NCBI GenBank assembly: GCA_905250125.1
Contig: CAJNOL010000209.1
Span: 62,001-126,000, forward strand
DNA from: Rotaria sordida
Lineage: Eukaryota > Rotifera > Eurotatoria > Philodinida > Philodinidae
Direction of reading: 5' to 3'
DNA: 64,000 nucleotides
The notes beneath the pieces were generated by a model, which was not told the DNA's origin, did no database searches, and worked only from the letters and a program-made list of their open reading frames with translations. The position numbers and the translations under genes were made by a program. Shown in pieces: positions 1-13,379 of this stretch. Position 1 is the stretch's first letter, and every line of letters begins with the position of its first letter.

Positions 1-2133
1 CAGTCGTATTCCATATCGCACAAGGACTAATACTAATTGATATCAGTGAAGGTATGCAATATAGAATTACAACTTAAATATAAACAAATATTTTATAGAA
101 GTTAGTTTAGACTAAACTTACAAAAATACGTGATCACAATCTGCATCTTTAATGATGATAAATAGAAAAATAAATATAAAAAATAAATCTGTATGAAGAA
201 ATGACTGAGTAAAAAAAGATAAGATATGAAATAAAGTTTACTTTCAACTGAATAGGACATACTTTCTATTTTAAATGTTAAACCAAGACTAACAAGGGAA
301 CGTTTCTAAGAGTCAAATCGCTTTTTAATCGAGATCATGTAGGTTCGAATAAGTTATGAATCTCTAGGAACAGCAGGGAAGCTGTATTTTGAATTTTGAC
401 TTGAAAAATTTTCCGAGTATGAAAATCAAAATTTTTTCAATTCTTGGTTTTTAATCGATTGCATAGCATCGAAGTGTCCGCTGTCAAATGCCATATAAAT
501 GAGAGTCTACGTTTATTAAATCCTACTTTCAAAAATCTCTAACAGAAAACTCACGCTATGATTATTCTCTTAATGATGATGATTATTATTTCTCATTTCA
601 AAGGTGGTTAAAGCACATGGGTCATTGGCCTCTAACACCATTGAGCCCGGCCAATTTTCGTGACACAAACAAAGTGCAGAATTATCTACAGTTCTCTGAC
701 ACAGTATATTTGATAGAATTGGAACTTTTTTTTTACAAGTACTAGATACTGATTTGGATGCCTACTTTTTTTTCGTTTCGAAAAATATTGCTCTGCTGAT
801 TTTTCGAAAGAAAATGTGTTTTTTAGAGTACGCTTCGTATTTTGATATTTTCATTCGGATAGAAGGAAATGAACAGAAACTGAAACAATTAGGTGCCTCA
901 AACGGTGTCTAGTATGTGTAAAAAAGTTTCAGCCACGAAAACGAAACGATTGGAAGATCAACTTTCAGTCTTTGTGATCGCGATATCTCATAGAAAAAAG
1001 CATTTGGAAATTTTGAATCTAAGACAACCTTTGCTCTACTGATCGAGATCTATCTATCCTGAAAAGGGAGAGGGCGCCATTAACGCAAATAACTTATTGT
1101 AAAAGTTTCAAATCTTTTGATTGCTTCTATCTACAGATACGGCTATGGTAAAAGCATGTTTTATATGCAACTCATATATAATGGCAAATCCCAATGTTCT
1201 TATGTCAGAATAGGAGCAATCAAAAAAATCTGAACCACGCAATAGGCTTCTCTCGTTAATGTCCGCTGCTATGCAAAAGTACAAGTCGAAATTCGAAATT
1301 CAGTTTTTCTGCACCACAACATTCATTTAGAAACTACGATAAAAATGCATTATTTCCGCAACAAGAAACTAAGGAAACTAACTCTTTTCACAATACACAT
1401 AGCCCATTAGAACCAGTATAGATGTCCAAAGTGCCGACTCAAAAGCGATGTGTTCTCTCGTAAGATTTTTTTGGTCTTATTGACTGTCAGATACAAGAGC
1501 CTTGTATGTGATTTACAATTAATTCAATACTTATGTTTTATTTTAATTAAATGATAACACTATTTGTTCTGATTGATTTTGAATTCATTTCTTAGGATTC
1601 TCTTATTCTTACATACATTAGCTTTTATTCTTCTAACTATTTCTTTCTTAGCTGCGATACGTTTTGCGAATAAGAGCTTCGAATAATAACTTAATTTTTA
1701 TGTAATATTTAATTGATAGAACCTTTCAAATGCAACATTTTTAAAGACAAACTTTTACTCGTTTTTCAAAGGTTTCAAGAAAGCAATTATACGGAACAAA
1801 AGCATCTTGACACGATTGTATGAAAGAGTAGTTAACAATTTAAGTGTTTACTTGATCTGGTTTTAATTCACTTTTATTATAACATCGTTCGCTCACTGAA
1901 CTTGATTAGTGGATCTAGTTGAACAAAATTTAATTTTGTGTTTTTAAATGATTATTTTGATGCGTCAAATTGAATTTGTCATTGAAACATTGATTCACAG
2001 CGTGCTCTATGTGGAGACAAAAAGTCACCTTGTTTGTTGTCCTGAGAGACATTGTTATAATGGCAACATTACTTTTCTAAAATTGAGATAAGAAAATTTA
2101 CTTCATTTTTTTATTTTATTTTAAATAACAATC
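1..2133. other. Noncoding region upstream of CFAP96
   Basis: AT-rich sequence with no supported exon. Positions 2–51 read openly in one frame and end at a plausible GT donor (52), so the tail of an exon from a gene off the left edge is possible but unproven. Two stretches (315–340 on the plus strand and, more weakly, 1431–1450 on the minus strand) resemble a module found inside fold-back elements elsewhere in the window. The last ~100 bases before 2134 presumably hold the CFAP96 promoter; no motif is clear enough to call. Confidence 0.5.
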
Positions 2134-5100
2134 ATGGGAACAACAAAAGATGACATGGACCGTATTGGTCTATTCAAAGAAATGGAATATGTTACGATTA
2201 AAGATCCATATAAAGAAGCTGCCAAAGGTAAGTTTTAATATAATCTTCGACATGTATCATATTTTATTTCGATACTTTTTAATTAAAAGTTAATTTCAAT
2301 GAAGCAGCTTACAAGAATAAACAGATGATGTCTAAAAGCTCAAAAGAACGATCAACAGGATCCATGGCTGGATATTTTGATACGGAATTTAAAATTATAC
2401 CCGGTTCATATATTGATCCAATATCAATGCGTCGTAAAGCTCGTCTTGAAGAAAAGAAGAAAAATATTGTTACAAAGCCATTTGTTAGCATGTATCGAGC
2501 CCGAAGTCCGTACGTGAACTAATAACTAAAATAGATAGTTTCCAATGCTAAACATGAGACATACAAAACAATGCTAACTAGACCTTGAAATTATATGCTT
2601 CATCTTTAAATACAGTGAGCAATGGTGATGCTTGAAGATATACAAGGTGGTTCATAAATAACTAGACGATAAAAATACTCAATATCTCCAGTCTGCTTTA
2701 AGCAATCGAATTGATATTGTTTCTGAGTGATAGACGAGTTTTCAAAGTTTTTATTCATAAGGAAATCGCTGAATTAGCACTATTGACTTTAATAAAGAAA
2801 TACACTATTAGCCGAATGTATCCCCTTGTGATCTCAGCTATTCTTAAGGCTATATGTCTAAAATTTTTAGCATATGCACTACCTTAGAAATATACGCTAA
2901 AGAAACCAGTCCGGTCATGATTATTTGAGTTCAAGAGGAGTTACGATATATGATAGCTCAGCTTTTGAACGCTAGATTGAAATTCGATGAAATTTATAGC
3001 GACAATATATAAGCTAGAAAATTTAACATATCTAACTCTAAGAATGGCTGACGAAGGGACCTGTCCCAATATTAAATCATTTTTCAATCGAGACGATGTT
3101 CATTTGATGAGTAATAGAAAAATCTAGAATGGTTGCGTTTTCTGCACCTTCGTTCTTGTGATATCGAAAGTGTACTGGATTTTTCAACAGGAATATTCAA
3201 AATTTTCTCATATGTAAAAGCAAATTTTGTTCATATATTTACATCTCCAGAAAGGAAATACTAGAAAAGCTAAAACTTATGTAATAAACTAATCTCATTA
3301 AGAACTTTGTTCATGCAAAGTTTAAAGTTGAAACTTGAAAGTTGATTTTCTACATGACTCAAGAGAATAGGCAACTGCGAGACCGCCACGATCACGGTAT
3401 GACTGTCACCAAAACTTTTCAACGTGTTCGTGACTGTAATCTTGATCAAGTTTTCCTAAGGGTTGCAAAACAACTGTCGATTGTCAATTAGAAATTGTAC
3501 ATTTGCAAATTTTTGTTTTTACTTCGATTTTCATCTATTTCAAATATTTTAAATACAATCACAAGATTAACAAAAAAAACCTAGAAATTTCTAATCAATA
3601 GCAAAACTATAGACACCAAATGGTTAACAACTGTTTATCTTTTCCATCACATTTTATCGTCATGAATATTAGTCAAGTCATCGTAATCATCACTACTGTT
3701 AGGTCGATGGGTGTCTCATGCCTCTCTAAACAAATATAGCGCACACTTTAACAATTCCACCATGACCGTGACTAATAAAAATTTTCTCGTGACCGTGACC
3801 AAAACAAGTCGGTCACGCACTTCTCTGCTCAAAAAGGACCACAGCTTTTTATTGATAACCCAGTAAGATTGCGAAATCTTCAGAATGAAGGACCGATAAA
3901 CGCCACCATTCCAGACTTTTCTATTACTTACTAAATGAACACCGTCTCGGCCGAAAAGCGATTTAACACGTGAAGAAGTTCCCTCTAGAGATACTTTTGG
4001 CTTATAATGTATTTCTTCATTGAGATCAATAGTACTTGTTCTTCATAAATTTCTTATGAATAAAACCTGCGACGAGTTCTCTATCACCACGGAAAAAAAC
4101 CCGGCCCAATTGATGAAAGCCAACTGAAAACATTGAATTCTTCGTATCATCCAGTTATTTATGAATAACTCTTATCAGCGAGTTATTTGTCGTCACTGTT
4201 CCATTCTTGATGTTAACGAGAAACATTTAAATTATAAAATAATGGTCTATTTTTTTCTTCTAGAGAAGGATTAGGCTCATTCTATGGAACAATAGGTGGT
4301 CCTATAAAAGATAGTGATCCAACAAAATCAAAATATCGTGAACGAACAAAGCCACCATCAGAAAAAGCGAATTGTAAAATTATTCCACCAAAACAAGGAA
4401 CTGGTTATGGGTATATTATTCAAATATCTTATTCAATGATGTTGAACTTTTTCTTTTTGTTTTAATAGTTATCCAAATTTAGGTATTGATAAAGATCCTC
4501 CATATACATATAAAGATAAAGTAGATAAATATGATGCATTACTAGAAGCTCAACGAGTAAAATTGAAATTTGCAAAAAAAAACAAATAATTTCGTTTTTT
4601 TTTTCTTTTCATATTAGAAAGATTATACTCAACATAAATCAGCATTGAAAGCTGGTGTATTTAAATTAAATATGCATCCAAAAGAATATTTTGATCGTAA
4701 TCCATTTGGTGGTGATGGTAAAGGAATTAAAAGTCGTGATGAAGAAAAACAACGTTCAAGTTCAGCACCAACTGGTAAAAAAACATTTAAATTTAGTTCA
4801 CCAGGAAAATCGGTTTGTTTGAATTTTATTTCTGTTTTTCTTTGGGTAAAAAAAAAACAATCTCTATTATATTTTTTTCTTTCTAGCTTGGTGGAAATAA
4901 AGATGGTTGTTTTGATAAATTTCCTAAACGTAGTGAAAGAGATCCATACGTTATTGGTTCAATTTATTCTCAAGTTAAAAATATTGTTAATAAACAAGGA
5001 AAAACATATTATCCAAATAAATTTCCTAAAACACGTCCTACAGATTCAGTTATTAATAAAAATGTTAAAATACAAATTACACGTGAAAATTATAAACAAG

Positions 5101-5162
5101 CATTATCAAATTATTCAGGATTTCAATTGCCACAACCAAGATTATATGCGTCTGCTCATTAG
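2134..5162 (+). CDS. CFAP96: CFAP96 (C4orf47/UPF0602-like) cilia- and flagella-associated protein
   Basis: Six exons: 2134–2227, 2308–2509, 4264–4410, 4469–4556, 4618–4812, 4887–5162. Together they give 1002 nt, a 333-residue protein that closes in frame (human protein about 309). The start MGTTKDDMDRIGLFKEMEY matches the family N-terminus (…DMERIGLFSEMEY). Further family landmarks in order are GYFD, GSFYGTIGGP, KGTGYGYPN, FKLNMHPKEYFDRNPF, FKFSSPGKS and a C-terminal RENYKQALSNYSG. Known family role: a conserved ciliary/centrosomal protein associated with microtubules in motile cilia; it has no enzymatic domain. All junctions are GT–AG. Four introns are short (58–80 bp); intron 2 is 1.75 kb and holds a fold-back repeat. 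The gene converges on the guanylate kinase gene, with stop codons 0.5 kb apart. Confidence 0.93.
2641..4180. mobile_element. Fold-back (long inverted repeat) element in CFAP96 intron 2
   Basis: The left arm (2641–2830 and 3045–3195) reappears in reverse complement in the right arm (about 3840–3985 and 3985–4180), at very roughly 70% identity. Both ends carry the string TTCATAAATAACT, and the left terminus reads AAGGTGGTTCATAAATAACT after a TA, a layout that recalls mariner-type termini. The left arm has about 215 extra bases (2830–3045) missing from the right arm. No transposase frame is visible, so it is probably a non-autonomous, decayed DNA element. Boundaries are approximate. Confidence 0.65.
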
Positions 5163-5286
5163 AAAATGTGTGAATATCCGAGTGTCTTTCTTTTTTTTTT
5201 TTATATGCACTGCCTTTTTTTTTTATTAAAATACATCAAAATGTCAAATATAGTTGATCATATTGTTATCATCAGTCACGTATTCA

Positions 5287-5292
5287 AATAAA
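5287..5292 (+). promoter_or_regulatory. Possible CFAP96 polyadenylation signal (AATAAA)
   Basis: A canonical AATAAA lies about 125 nt after the CFAP96 stop, in the space before the convergent guanylate kinase gene. The match is by motif only; AT-rich DNA gives many chance hits. Confidence 0.35.
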
Positions 5293-5694
5293 ATCTTCAT
5301 TAGATGAATTGCAAGCACGTGTCCAATAGTGAAGACAATATATCATCTTTTTCAATTGCTGAAAATCGTAGGTCAGTAGCTATCAAGTTATTGCGATTAC
5401 ATCTAGCTCCCTTTGATTCCGGTGCGGACATGAGTTACTCATTATTTCGAACAGATCTGACATTGTCTGCATGTATCAATCTTTTGAATTAACTAAGGAC
5501 GTTTTTTTTCCTGCTTGAAATTTAATTCATTTGTACTTTCAGCATTCAGCTTGTTTAAAATTACTAAGATACAAAAAATACATAAAATGACATGGAATAT
5601 TAATACACATTCACTACAATATTTTTTTCATAATAAATAAATCTATGGATGGATTTGTATCGTTAAAAATAGCTACGGAATACTAAACGACGAT

Positions 5695-8600
5695 TTATTT
5701 TGGACTCTTATTGTTTAGTTTTTGCTGTTGTAAAGCTCCTTCAATATCCTACAAAAAAAAAAAAAAAAAAAAATCGATAAATTATCTTTTTATACAATGA
5801 AAAAATCTCACTTGGCGAAGAATTGTTTTTAAGTCGCTATAAGCAATATCAAGTTTATCATTTATTACAATATGATCATATACACCTGGTTCTTTACCAA
5901 ATTTCATTGATTCTTTCGCTTCTTTTAAACGATATTTAATAGCATTTTCATTATCAGTTTGACGTTCACGTAAACGTTTTTCAAGAATTTCATAACTTGG
6001 TGGACTTATATGAATAAATAATGCATTAAGATCTGTTTTTCGGATACTTTTAACACCTTCTTTATCAACATCAAGTACGCATATACAACCTGTTTTAGCG
6101 ACATCTTCGACAGCTTTTTTACTAAACAACAAATATACATACACGCATATTTTGGAATAAATACAGAATGAACCAAAAGTCGTTTAACTAGGAACAAAAA
6201 TTTGAATTGGGATTGTAGCGATGGCAGTGATCACCTATCTCAGGAATCAGTTGAATTTTATAAAACATAACTAAACTGAGAGAACTAACGAGGAATTTCT
6301 TCAAGTATTTCCTTTCGAGAACTTTTTTTTTGCCTATAGATACAACGTAGTGTTTCGTTAGGAATTCGGGTTTCTATGGAGACTTGGCTAAGCTATCGAA
6401 TTTTTTTCTAGAGGCTGCAACTTTTTCGGAAAACTCGTATATTCAAATTTCGGTCTGAAACTTTATGTATGAGTGAAGAGCACAACCATTGTACCATTCG
6501 AGCAAAAAATATCGATAAAAATAAATTTAATAATAAGAGATAACGAAGTGTTGCATTTGATAGAACGATATCGATTGCGTATGAAAATATACTTCAAAAA
6601 ATGTCGCTCTATACTTTGCTAGTAAAATTAAATTTTCTCTCGAATGGAAAAAGATTTTTGCTTGAATTTTTGGGATATTACTCTACTCTATGAGCATGAA
6701 GTAAAACAAAGCCCTACATTTTGTCTGAAACTCACTATTTTTATCTTGTATATAATTTTTGCACTAACGAAGTTTATGAAACAAATTTCTTTTCCTTCTC
6801 AAATAATTTTCTTCCTATTTCTCTCTAATACTCAATCAAATCAAATTTAAAAAAATTTCTCCAAATGAAATATCAATGGTTCTAATATCGGTCCTATGCA
6901 AAATTAATGAAAACGTGTCCCAATATCCATTATCGACAGTTTTTCATTTTTAAAACTTGACCAAAAACTAAAACTAAAGACATATTCTAAAAGCTTTTCC
7001 TGAGCTCTACAACTCTGATTGTCAAACTAATTTAAAAACAGAACGTAATGTGATTAAAAGAAATCAGTTTTCTTTTAACAGATGGCCCTAAAAACTATCT
7101 ATTTGGCACTGTTACTATGATTTCTCGAAAACTTGTTTTTTTTTAGAAGTGAATAGCTATCTTTAGACCAGTAAAACAGAAAAAAATTTATCGAAATCGA
7201 TTAAGTTAAAGTCGAGTTATAAGCATTTTTTCTCTCGGAATACAACTGTAGAATGATTGCGCTCTACACTCATATATAAAGAACTCAACTAGACTAATTT
7301 CCATAGAAAAAGACTCACAAGTTTTGAACAAAGTCTCTTCGAGATATGAGACTTTCAAGATATAGACTCTTTTCCATGGATAGTGTATACTATTGAAAGC
7401 TTCACATCTCGAAGAGACTTTATTCAAAATTTCTGAATTTTTTTATGGAAGTCCGTCTAGTTGAGTTTCCTATATGTACAAAGTTTCAGATCAAAATTCG
7501 AAAATACGAGTTGTCCGAAAACTCGGGTATCTCTAGAAAAAAATTCGATGGATTATCCAAATCTTAATCGGAACTCAAATCCTTTCAAGATTTTTACTAG
7601 AACACTATGAAGTATTTATAGACAAAAAAATCATTGGAATTGAAAAGGGAGGGGGTAGCTGAAGAGATTTTCTCTTTAATTCTTACGATTTACTCGTTTG
7701 TTTAAATAAAATTCAACTATTTTCTTGAAATACACTTCCTCCAACCAAAAAAATCGAAATGAATCTAAGATCACTATAGTCTTATCATACATTCACCGTT
7801 ACATCCCTAATTTGAATATCTCGGTTATATTCTGACTGAACGAGTAGATGGTTAGTTTTTTTGCTATTATTGATAAAGCAATATTCTTATTGACATTGGT
7901 AAAAAATAGTAATGGTTAATGAACTATGGAAAATGATATTGTAGTTTTTCATTAATGTCTCGTCATTTACGGTTGAAATTTTTCTTTTTTTAATATAGAA
8001 AATTAGTCAAATAATAAAAATTTGTTATTGAAATTAACAATCAAATTTCAAAATAGAATTTTCCATGTTTTTTAGTTGCATTCTAGCAATGATATTCAAA
8101 TTTTTTTAAGCGACTTTTGCATCATTCTGTAATTTTTTTAAAATTTTATTAACCTTGTTCCATAGAGATTTGAAGAAAATTCTGTTGTTTCAAGAAATTC
8201 ACCATTAGCAATCATTTTTTCTATTTGATTTCGTGGTGCAAAATGATATTCTATTGATTCAAATGAAATGATTAAGAGAACAAACTATCTATTACATACC
8301 TCGACCATCTTGTTCGCCTGCTCGTGGTGCTCGTGTAGTGTCTAGATAAAAATAAATAATGAATAGATATAACTGTTAGATACGTCAATTAGACATACGA
8401 GAAATACTGAAAGCAAATATTGATGGATATTCTTTAAATAATTTATTAATTAATGTAGTCTTGCCAGATCTAAAAAATAGATTTTATAATAATCGTCCTT
8501 GATTTTTATTTTTAAAAACAAAACAATTTTTTTTATTACTACTATATAACAAAAATAAATTTTTTAAATTTTACCCGCTTGGCCCTGAGAAAACAATAGG

Positions 8601-8725
8601 ACGAGGTTTGAACGAAGCTATCTTAGCGAAAGTTCGAATCGTTATTCTAAAAAAAAATTATAATTAATAAGTATGTTAATAATAATAATCATAATAAAAT
8701 CATTTTACCGAAAACAAATATTCAT
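5695..8725 (-). CDS. GUK1: Guanylate kinase (GMP kinase)
   Basis: Seven exons on the minus strand (5' to 3'): 8709–8725, 8575–8646, 8399–8469, 8300–8341, 8154–8250, 5812–6121, 5695–5748. Total 663 nt, 220 residues, in frame. The enzyme phosphorylates GMP to GDP with ATP. Visible landmarks are the P-loop GPSGSGKTT (residues 27–35), the GMP-binding run SISHTTRAPRAGEQDGREYHF, the E-F-x-x-N-L-Y-G-T-S segment, the D-V-D-x-x-G-V motif and the lid with R-L-R-E-R. The first exon is only 17 nt. Residues 1–22 are rich in Arg/Lys and lack acidic residues, unlike the short cytosolic start of the common mammalian isoform, so a mitochondrial presequence is possible. The 2.0 kb intron between 6122 and 8153 holds a nested palindrome; the other introns are short. 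Confidence 0.93.
6290..7690. mobile_element. Nested fold-back element in GUK1 intron
   Basis: The stretch 6290–6500 matches the reverse complement of about 7460–7690 (for example the shared TCGAATTTTTTTCTAGAG) and, over 6460–6500, also that of 7230–7280. Inside lies a second palindrome centred near 7372: 7266–7353 pairs with about 7393–7485, including the inverted string AGTCTCTTCGAGAT. This looks like an inverted-repeat element with internal rearrangement. No coding potential is seen. Boundaries are approximate. Confidence 0.6.
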
Positions 8726-10303
8726 GATAAATATCGTTGAATAATATCTTGTTATTAATTTTTTAAATCAATCTAAACTAACAAAAAAAAAATACGAATG
8801 AATTCAGCAAAATAAATCATAAAAATATTTTCTCTATTAAAATGTAAACAAAGCAAGACGATTTTCGTGAATAGATTTTTACGATGAACAGAAAGAGGAC
8901 TCGACACTCTATGAAAAATCAATATTGATTCTAGCGTCATTCTCTATACTTTGATCATGTGAGCAATATGCGGAGAAAGAAAAGAAAGTACAAGTGCCAT
9001 TAACTAAGAGAAATATGATGATTCATTTCTATAATAGAATACATTTGTATTTGTTTTACCCGCCAACGAAAATAGTTCTTTAATAAGTAATTTGATCTAT
9101 TTTGAAAATAGAAAAAAAATGTTCAATACTACTTTCAAATACAAATACCTCAATGGATGTATGTGATATTTATTTTATATTGACAAAAATCTTTCCTTCG
9201 ATTGGATCGCAGCCAACATAATGGCTAGATGTTTGAAAATTTCTGTACAAGTATTACATCAGATATGTAGATCAAAGACACCATCCGGATTTCGTTTCGT
9301 AGTCTTAAAAGGCTACCTATTCAAATTTATCTTGATTCTTATCAAACACATGAGTAATTCTGAGAATTCCGAGTAATTTGCATTAGAAACTTAAATAGAA
9401 TGTATCGTCTTTCATCATGCAGAAGATAAGTTTATGTTATCTCTAATATGATGGAACTTACAGAAAATAATGTCAAGATATGAAGAAAATTTCTCTACAA
9501 CTTCTAGATCAATTTATTGAATTCTTGAAGAGTTTTACGAAATTTTTATAACAGATAGCTGAAATATAGCACTACATAATGGAAGACCTGTTGACTTATA
9601 GCATCTATCGCTTCCAGAATTATGAAACTCAAAGAAAAACTAAACATCATTCATCATAACCCAATATTGACTCAAACAAGTGGGATGCGAATAGTTCTGT
9701 TGACCTATATTCATGGCCGAATACGAGTCCAAAAATTTTCACACCGCTATCACTTATGGCAACTGATACCTAATGGATAAAGTTTTTTGTCTAGAAGTGT
9801 AAATTAGATTATCTCTTGCAAAACAAGTATCAATCTTCTTGCCTTAGAAATACTTTTCTTGACTAATATCTATTTTGAAATATATATCGAATGACTAAAT
9901 AAATACCTAAACTGATATTATCGAATTGTCACTGTCATCACTACACAGAAAAGGTACAACCAATAAGATTGAAATTTTTACCACAGATAAAGCATTCGGA
10001 ATAACGAGACATATATAAAGGTTTGGAGCCAAAATCTGAGTGTTGACTTTCAGAGCTCTATAAATTCAGATAGGAAAGTCAAAAATGAAAACGGTCAATT
10101 TCACCTCTGAAGGATACTTCCAAGTATCTGTAGTAGAAATTTCAGTCCGATCGAACAAAGTTAGAGAGACGTCGTAAGCAGCCAGGATTGAGAAAACTGG
10201 TATTTTATATCATGCTAAAAGAAAAGAATTTCAATATGATTATCATGAAAAAAAGATTTCTTAAATTCAGTAACTCTATAACAGTAAGCTGCTTTAGAGT
10301 CGG
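8726..10303. other. Intergenic region between divergent GUK1 and GLD2-like genes
   Basis: About 1.6 kb with no supported coding exon or RNA gene. It should contain both promoters. A TATA-like string (TATATAAAGG, about 10012–10021) lies about 290 bp before the first usable ATG of the downstream gene, but this is weak evidence in AT-rich DNA. Confidence 0.45.
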
Positions 10304-13300
10304 ATGATGTCTCTGATTTCACTTGACGCTCAGCTCGAAATCGAATTTTTGGTTAAAAAAAAGGGACACAGTCTCTTAATTTATTTGAATATCAAATCAT
10401 ATCTTAAGTTTTTCTTTTGTATTATATTTGAAATTGTAGATCCTATTTCTTCGTCTAATAATAATAATAATCGTGAAGTTACGATCAATCAATCGAGATT
10501 AACTGTAAGTAAAAATTGATCTATTAAACGTATACAGTTTTATTCAGCTTAATAATGAATTCTATGAATTATGGCAATGTAATCAAATAAGTGAATTTAT
10601 TCAAAAAACAAAATATAAATTAGTTAATAATCTTCAAGAATTATTTCGAGATATATTTCCATGTAAGTTAAGATAATATTAACATTTTTTTTTTGTTGTT
10701 TTAATTATTTTAATTTATAAATAGATGTTGGTTTGTATATTATTGGATCAACAATTAATGGATTTGGTCAATGTAATAGTGAACTTGATATTTGTTTAAT
10801 GATATCACATGATAAAGTAATTGAAATTAAGATATCGAAAAATTGTTTATCATCTTTTGTTAGTTAAGTGAATACGAAACAAGTTATATCTTACAAAAAA
10901 TTCGTAATATATTTCAACATGGAGGTAGATTTCTACTTTATCTATATTTCTATTGATTTATTTTCGATTAAGAATATTTTCGCGATGTAAAACTAATCAG
11001 AAGAATATTTCCAATACTTAGATTTTTTGATTTATTAACGTATGTTTAATAACAAGAATATCTATTACTATTTTTTTTTCGATTATCTATTATTATTATA
11101 TAGATCTATTACATGTAATATCTATTTAAATGAAGCCGTTACTATACGAAATACATTTCTAATGAGATTTTATTCAGAATGTGATCATCGATTACCAATT
11201 CTTATTAATACTATTAAGTTAATTTGAATAGGATTTTTTTTTTCGAATAAAATCTCATGTTATTTAGATATTGGGCATCAAAAGTTAATCTTAAACAACG
11301 AATACATAATAGTTTTAATGGATATTGCCTTACATTAATGTGTATCTACTATTTACAAATAGCAATTTTACCTTCACCGATTGCACCTCGTTTTAATGAA
11401 TTATTATCAAATAATAAATTTAATAAGAATATTGATATTCGTAAATTAAATTTATTTGATACAATTGATCTAGCAAAAATATGGATTTCAACAGATGTTA
11501 CGATTGAAGTCGAAGATTTATTTATTGGTTTTTTTAAATTTTATGCAATTGATTTTGAGTATATATATATATGAAAATAATTTTATGGAAAATATTTTTT
11601 TTTGTTTTGTTGAATTTTTAGTTTTCCAAATGATATTATAAGTATACGAACTGGAAGAAAAATGAATAAACGAGAATCACTAAATGAAATTGATCGAATC
11701 AATCGATATGTTGTTATTGAAGGTAAGAAAATTATCAATTCGATTTTATGTTAATATCATTATTCTATTCTTATATCTAAAATTAAATTTAGTCAATTTC
11801 ATACAGGTCGCCTTGGTGAGACTTACAAAAGTCTAAAAGAATTCTTCTCCATAGGCCTCCGGCCGGAGTCGAATCATGATCGTTTTAGTTATATACCAAA
11901 AAGTAGAACGTAAAATTTTATTCATAGAGAAGTTATAATGATTCATAGAATATTCTGAAAGTTTTTGTTCATGATTTTTCATTGATGGGCAATAATTTTA
12001 ATACGAAGATTGTTTTACGAGTCATTCGATCTATATATTCGCGTTTTTGGTTTTTCGGTGTGTAGCAAAAATTCAGTAAAATAATCATATCTCGGTCCCA
12101 AAGACATGCGAGGACAAGTTCTTTTGGGCTTTTTCTAGTATTAGCGACTATGTGCTCAAAGGTCGGGTGGTTTCCTTATGAATATACTACATCCTGATTG
12201 ACTATTTTCGAGCTCTAAATATATAGCATAAATTCTTAGTGTTTTACTTCTATAAAACGAATTGTCAAATTTAAAGTGACCATGCTACATCCAACAAAAA
12301 CTTCCTTAATAATCATCGTAACCGGACGATCACGATAGGATTTTTTTCTGTAATACTACATATTAAACTTTTCTTTTGTAGACTCACTTTGTAACAGTAG
12401 AAATACTGAACGAAATCGAAAAATATCATGAAGTTATTACATATACTAAGAATTCGAAAACATGTATAGTATGCTAATCATACTATTAGAAAAGAACGAA
12501 AAATTAAAGATGAAATATTACTGCTCCATTAGTTAGACTAACATACGTGGATCCTATAAATTGATCATATCGATTTAATTTTGATTCTCTTCAGTAATGA
12601 TAACTGACATAAAGAATTTAAATAATGGTTTGGATAGAAAAATTTATTTCCAACAAAGATTTGGAGAAAATAAAATTCTCATATGATTCCCATAATCCAA
12701 AAGCTGGTTTTCCAGCATCTCAAAATAAAAGTTTCTTTTGATTACCCATAAATCTCTAGAAAATGAGAAGTTTTAAAGCATTTCACGACAGTTTGTAACT
12801 GAACTACATCAATTTTAAGGAACTTACAACTATTCCTTTTTCCAATAGGGAATGGCGAAAAAACTTAGAGATTTATGTGTAATCAAAAGATACTTTTATT
12901 TTAGGATGCTGAAAAACTAGATCACTATTTAAATTCTTTATGCCAGTTACCATTACTGAAACAAATCGAAATTAAATCTCTATGATCAATTTTTGAAGTC
13001 ACTGTACGTCTCAATGAGTTTTAATCTTTTTCGAAATCGTTCTAATTCGTATTAGATTTAACGAATAATTTTGTATTTTTTTTGTTTCTATAATAAATAT
13101 TTATAATTCATCAAGCCCAAAATGTGTAGTTGCAACGTGTAAATTGTTGTTAAAAGACAAAAACGAAACAAAACAAAAATAACCATATAAATTTGATTTA
13201 GAACCATTAATTGGAACAAATGTTGCATCAAGTATTTCAACTGATAAAATCTATCAAGAATTAATAGAAATATTTCGTACTACTTACAATAAAATATCAT

Positions 13301-13326
13301 CAACACATCGTCTTACTTCTCTATAA
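10304..13326 (+). CDS. TENT2: GLD2/TENT2-type nucleotidyltransferase-like protein, catalytic residues altered
   Basis: Nine exons: 10304–10504, 10548–10662, 10725–10816, 10864–10924, 10973–11039, 11104–11217, 11268–11558, 11622–11722, 13202–13326, giving 388 residues in frame. The start is uncertain: an acceptor-like AG at 10439 may mark an internal exon with the true start upstream. The fold matches cytoplasmic poly(A) polymerase GLD2: a G-S-x-x-x-G-F-G helix-turn (113–120), the middle segment IRNTFLM, YWAS, a PAP/25A core (G-Y-C-L-T-L-M) and the PAP-associated domain with V-E-D-L-F-I-G-F-F-K-F-Y. In active members the first metal site is D-x-D and a third Asp lies 13 residues before the IRNT block. 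Here these read E125-L-D127 and Asn184. It may therefore be inactive or regulatory. Intron 8 (1.5 kb) contains a palindromic element. Confidence 0.75.
12543..13010. mobile_element. Palindromic MITE-like element in GLD2-like intron 8
   Basis: The arms 12555–12770 and about 12860–13010 are inverted copies with long identical runs, such as CATAAAGAATTTAAATA and TCTTTTGATTAC. The right end reads, in reverse complement, ACAGTGACTTCAAAAATTGA, and the left end is ACATACGTGGATCC…AAATTGATCAT. The terminus resembles Tc1/mariner-type ends (ACAGTG start). No ORF is present; it is probably non-autonomous. Confidence 0.65.
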
Positions 13327-13379
13327 ATCAAATAATAATTCTTTTTCTTTCGTGTACTTGTTTGTTTCTTTATACGATA

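Noticed and set aside
2-51. Possible exon end (open frame followed by GTATGC donor) at the left edge
   Set aside because: Too short to identify and no following exon was found before CFAP96.
336-352. GGTTCGAAT resembling a tRNA B box
   Set aside because: No A box or cloverleaf could be drawn, and related repeat copies do not keep the motif.
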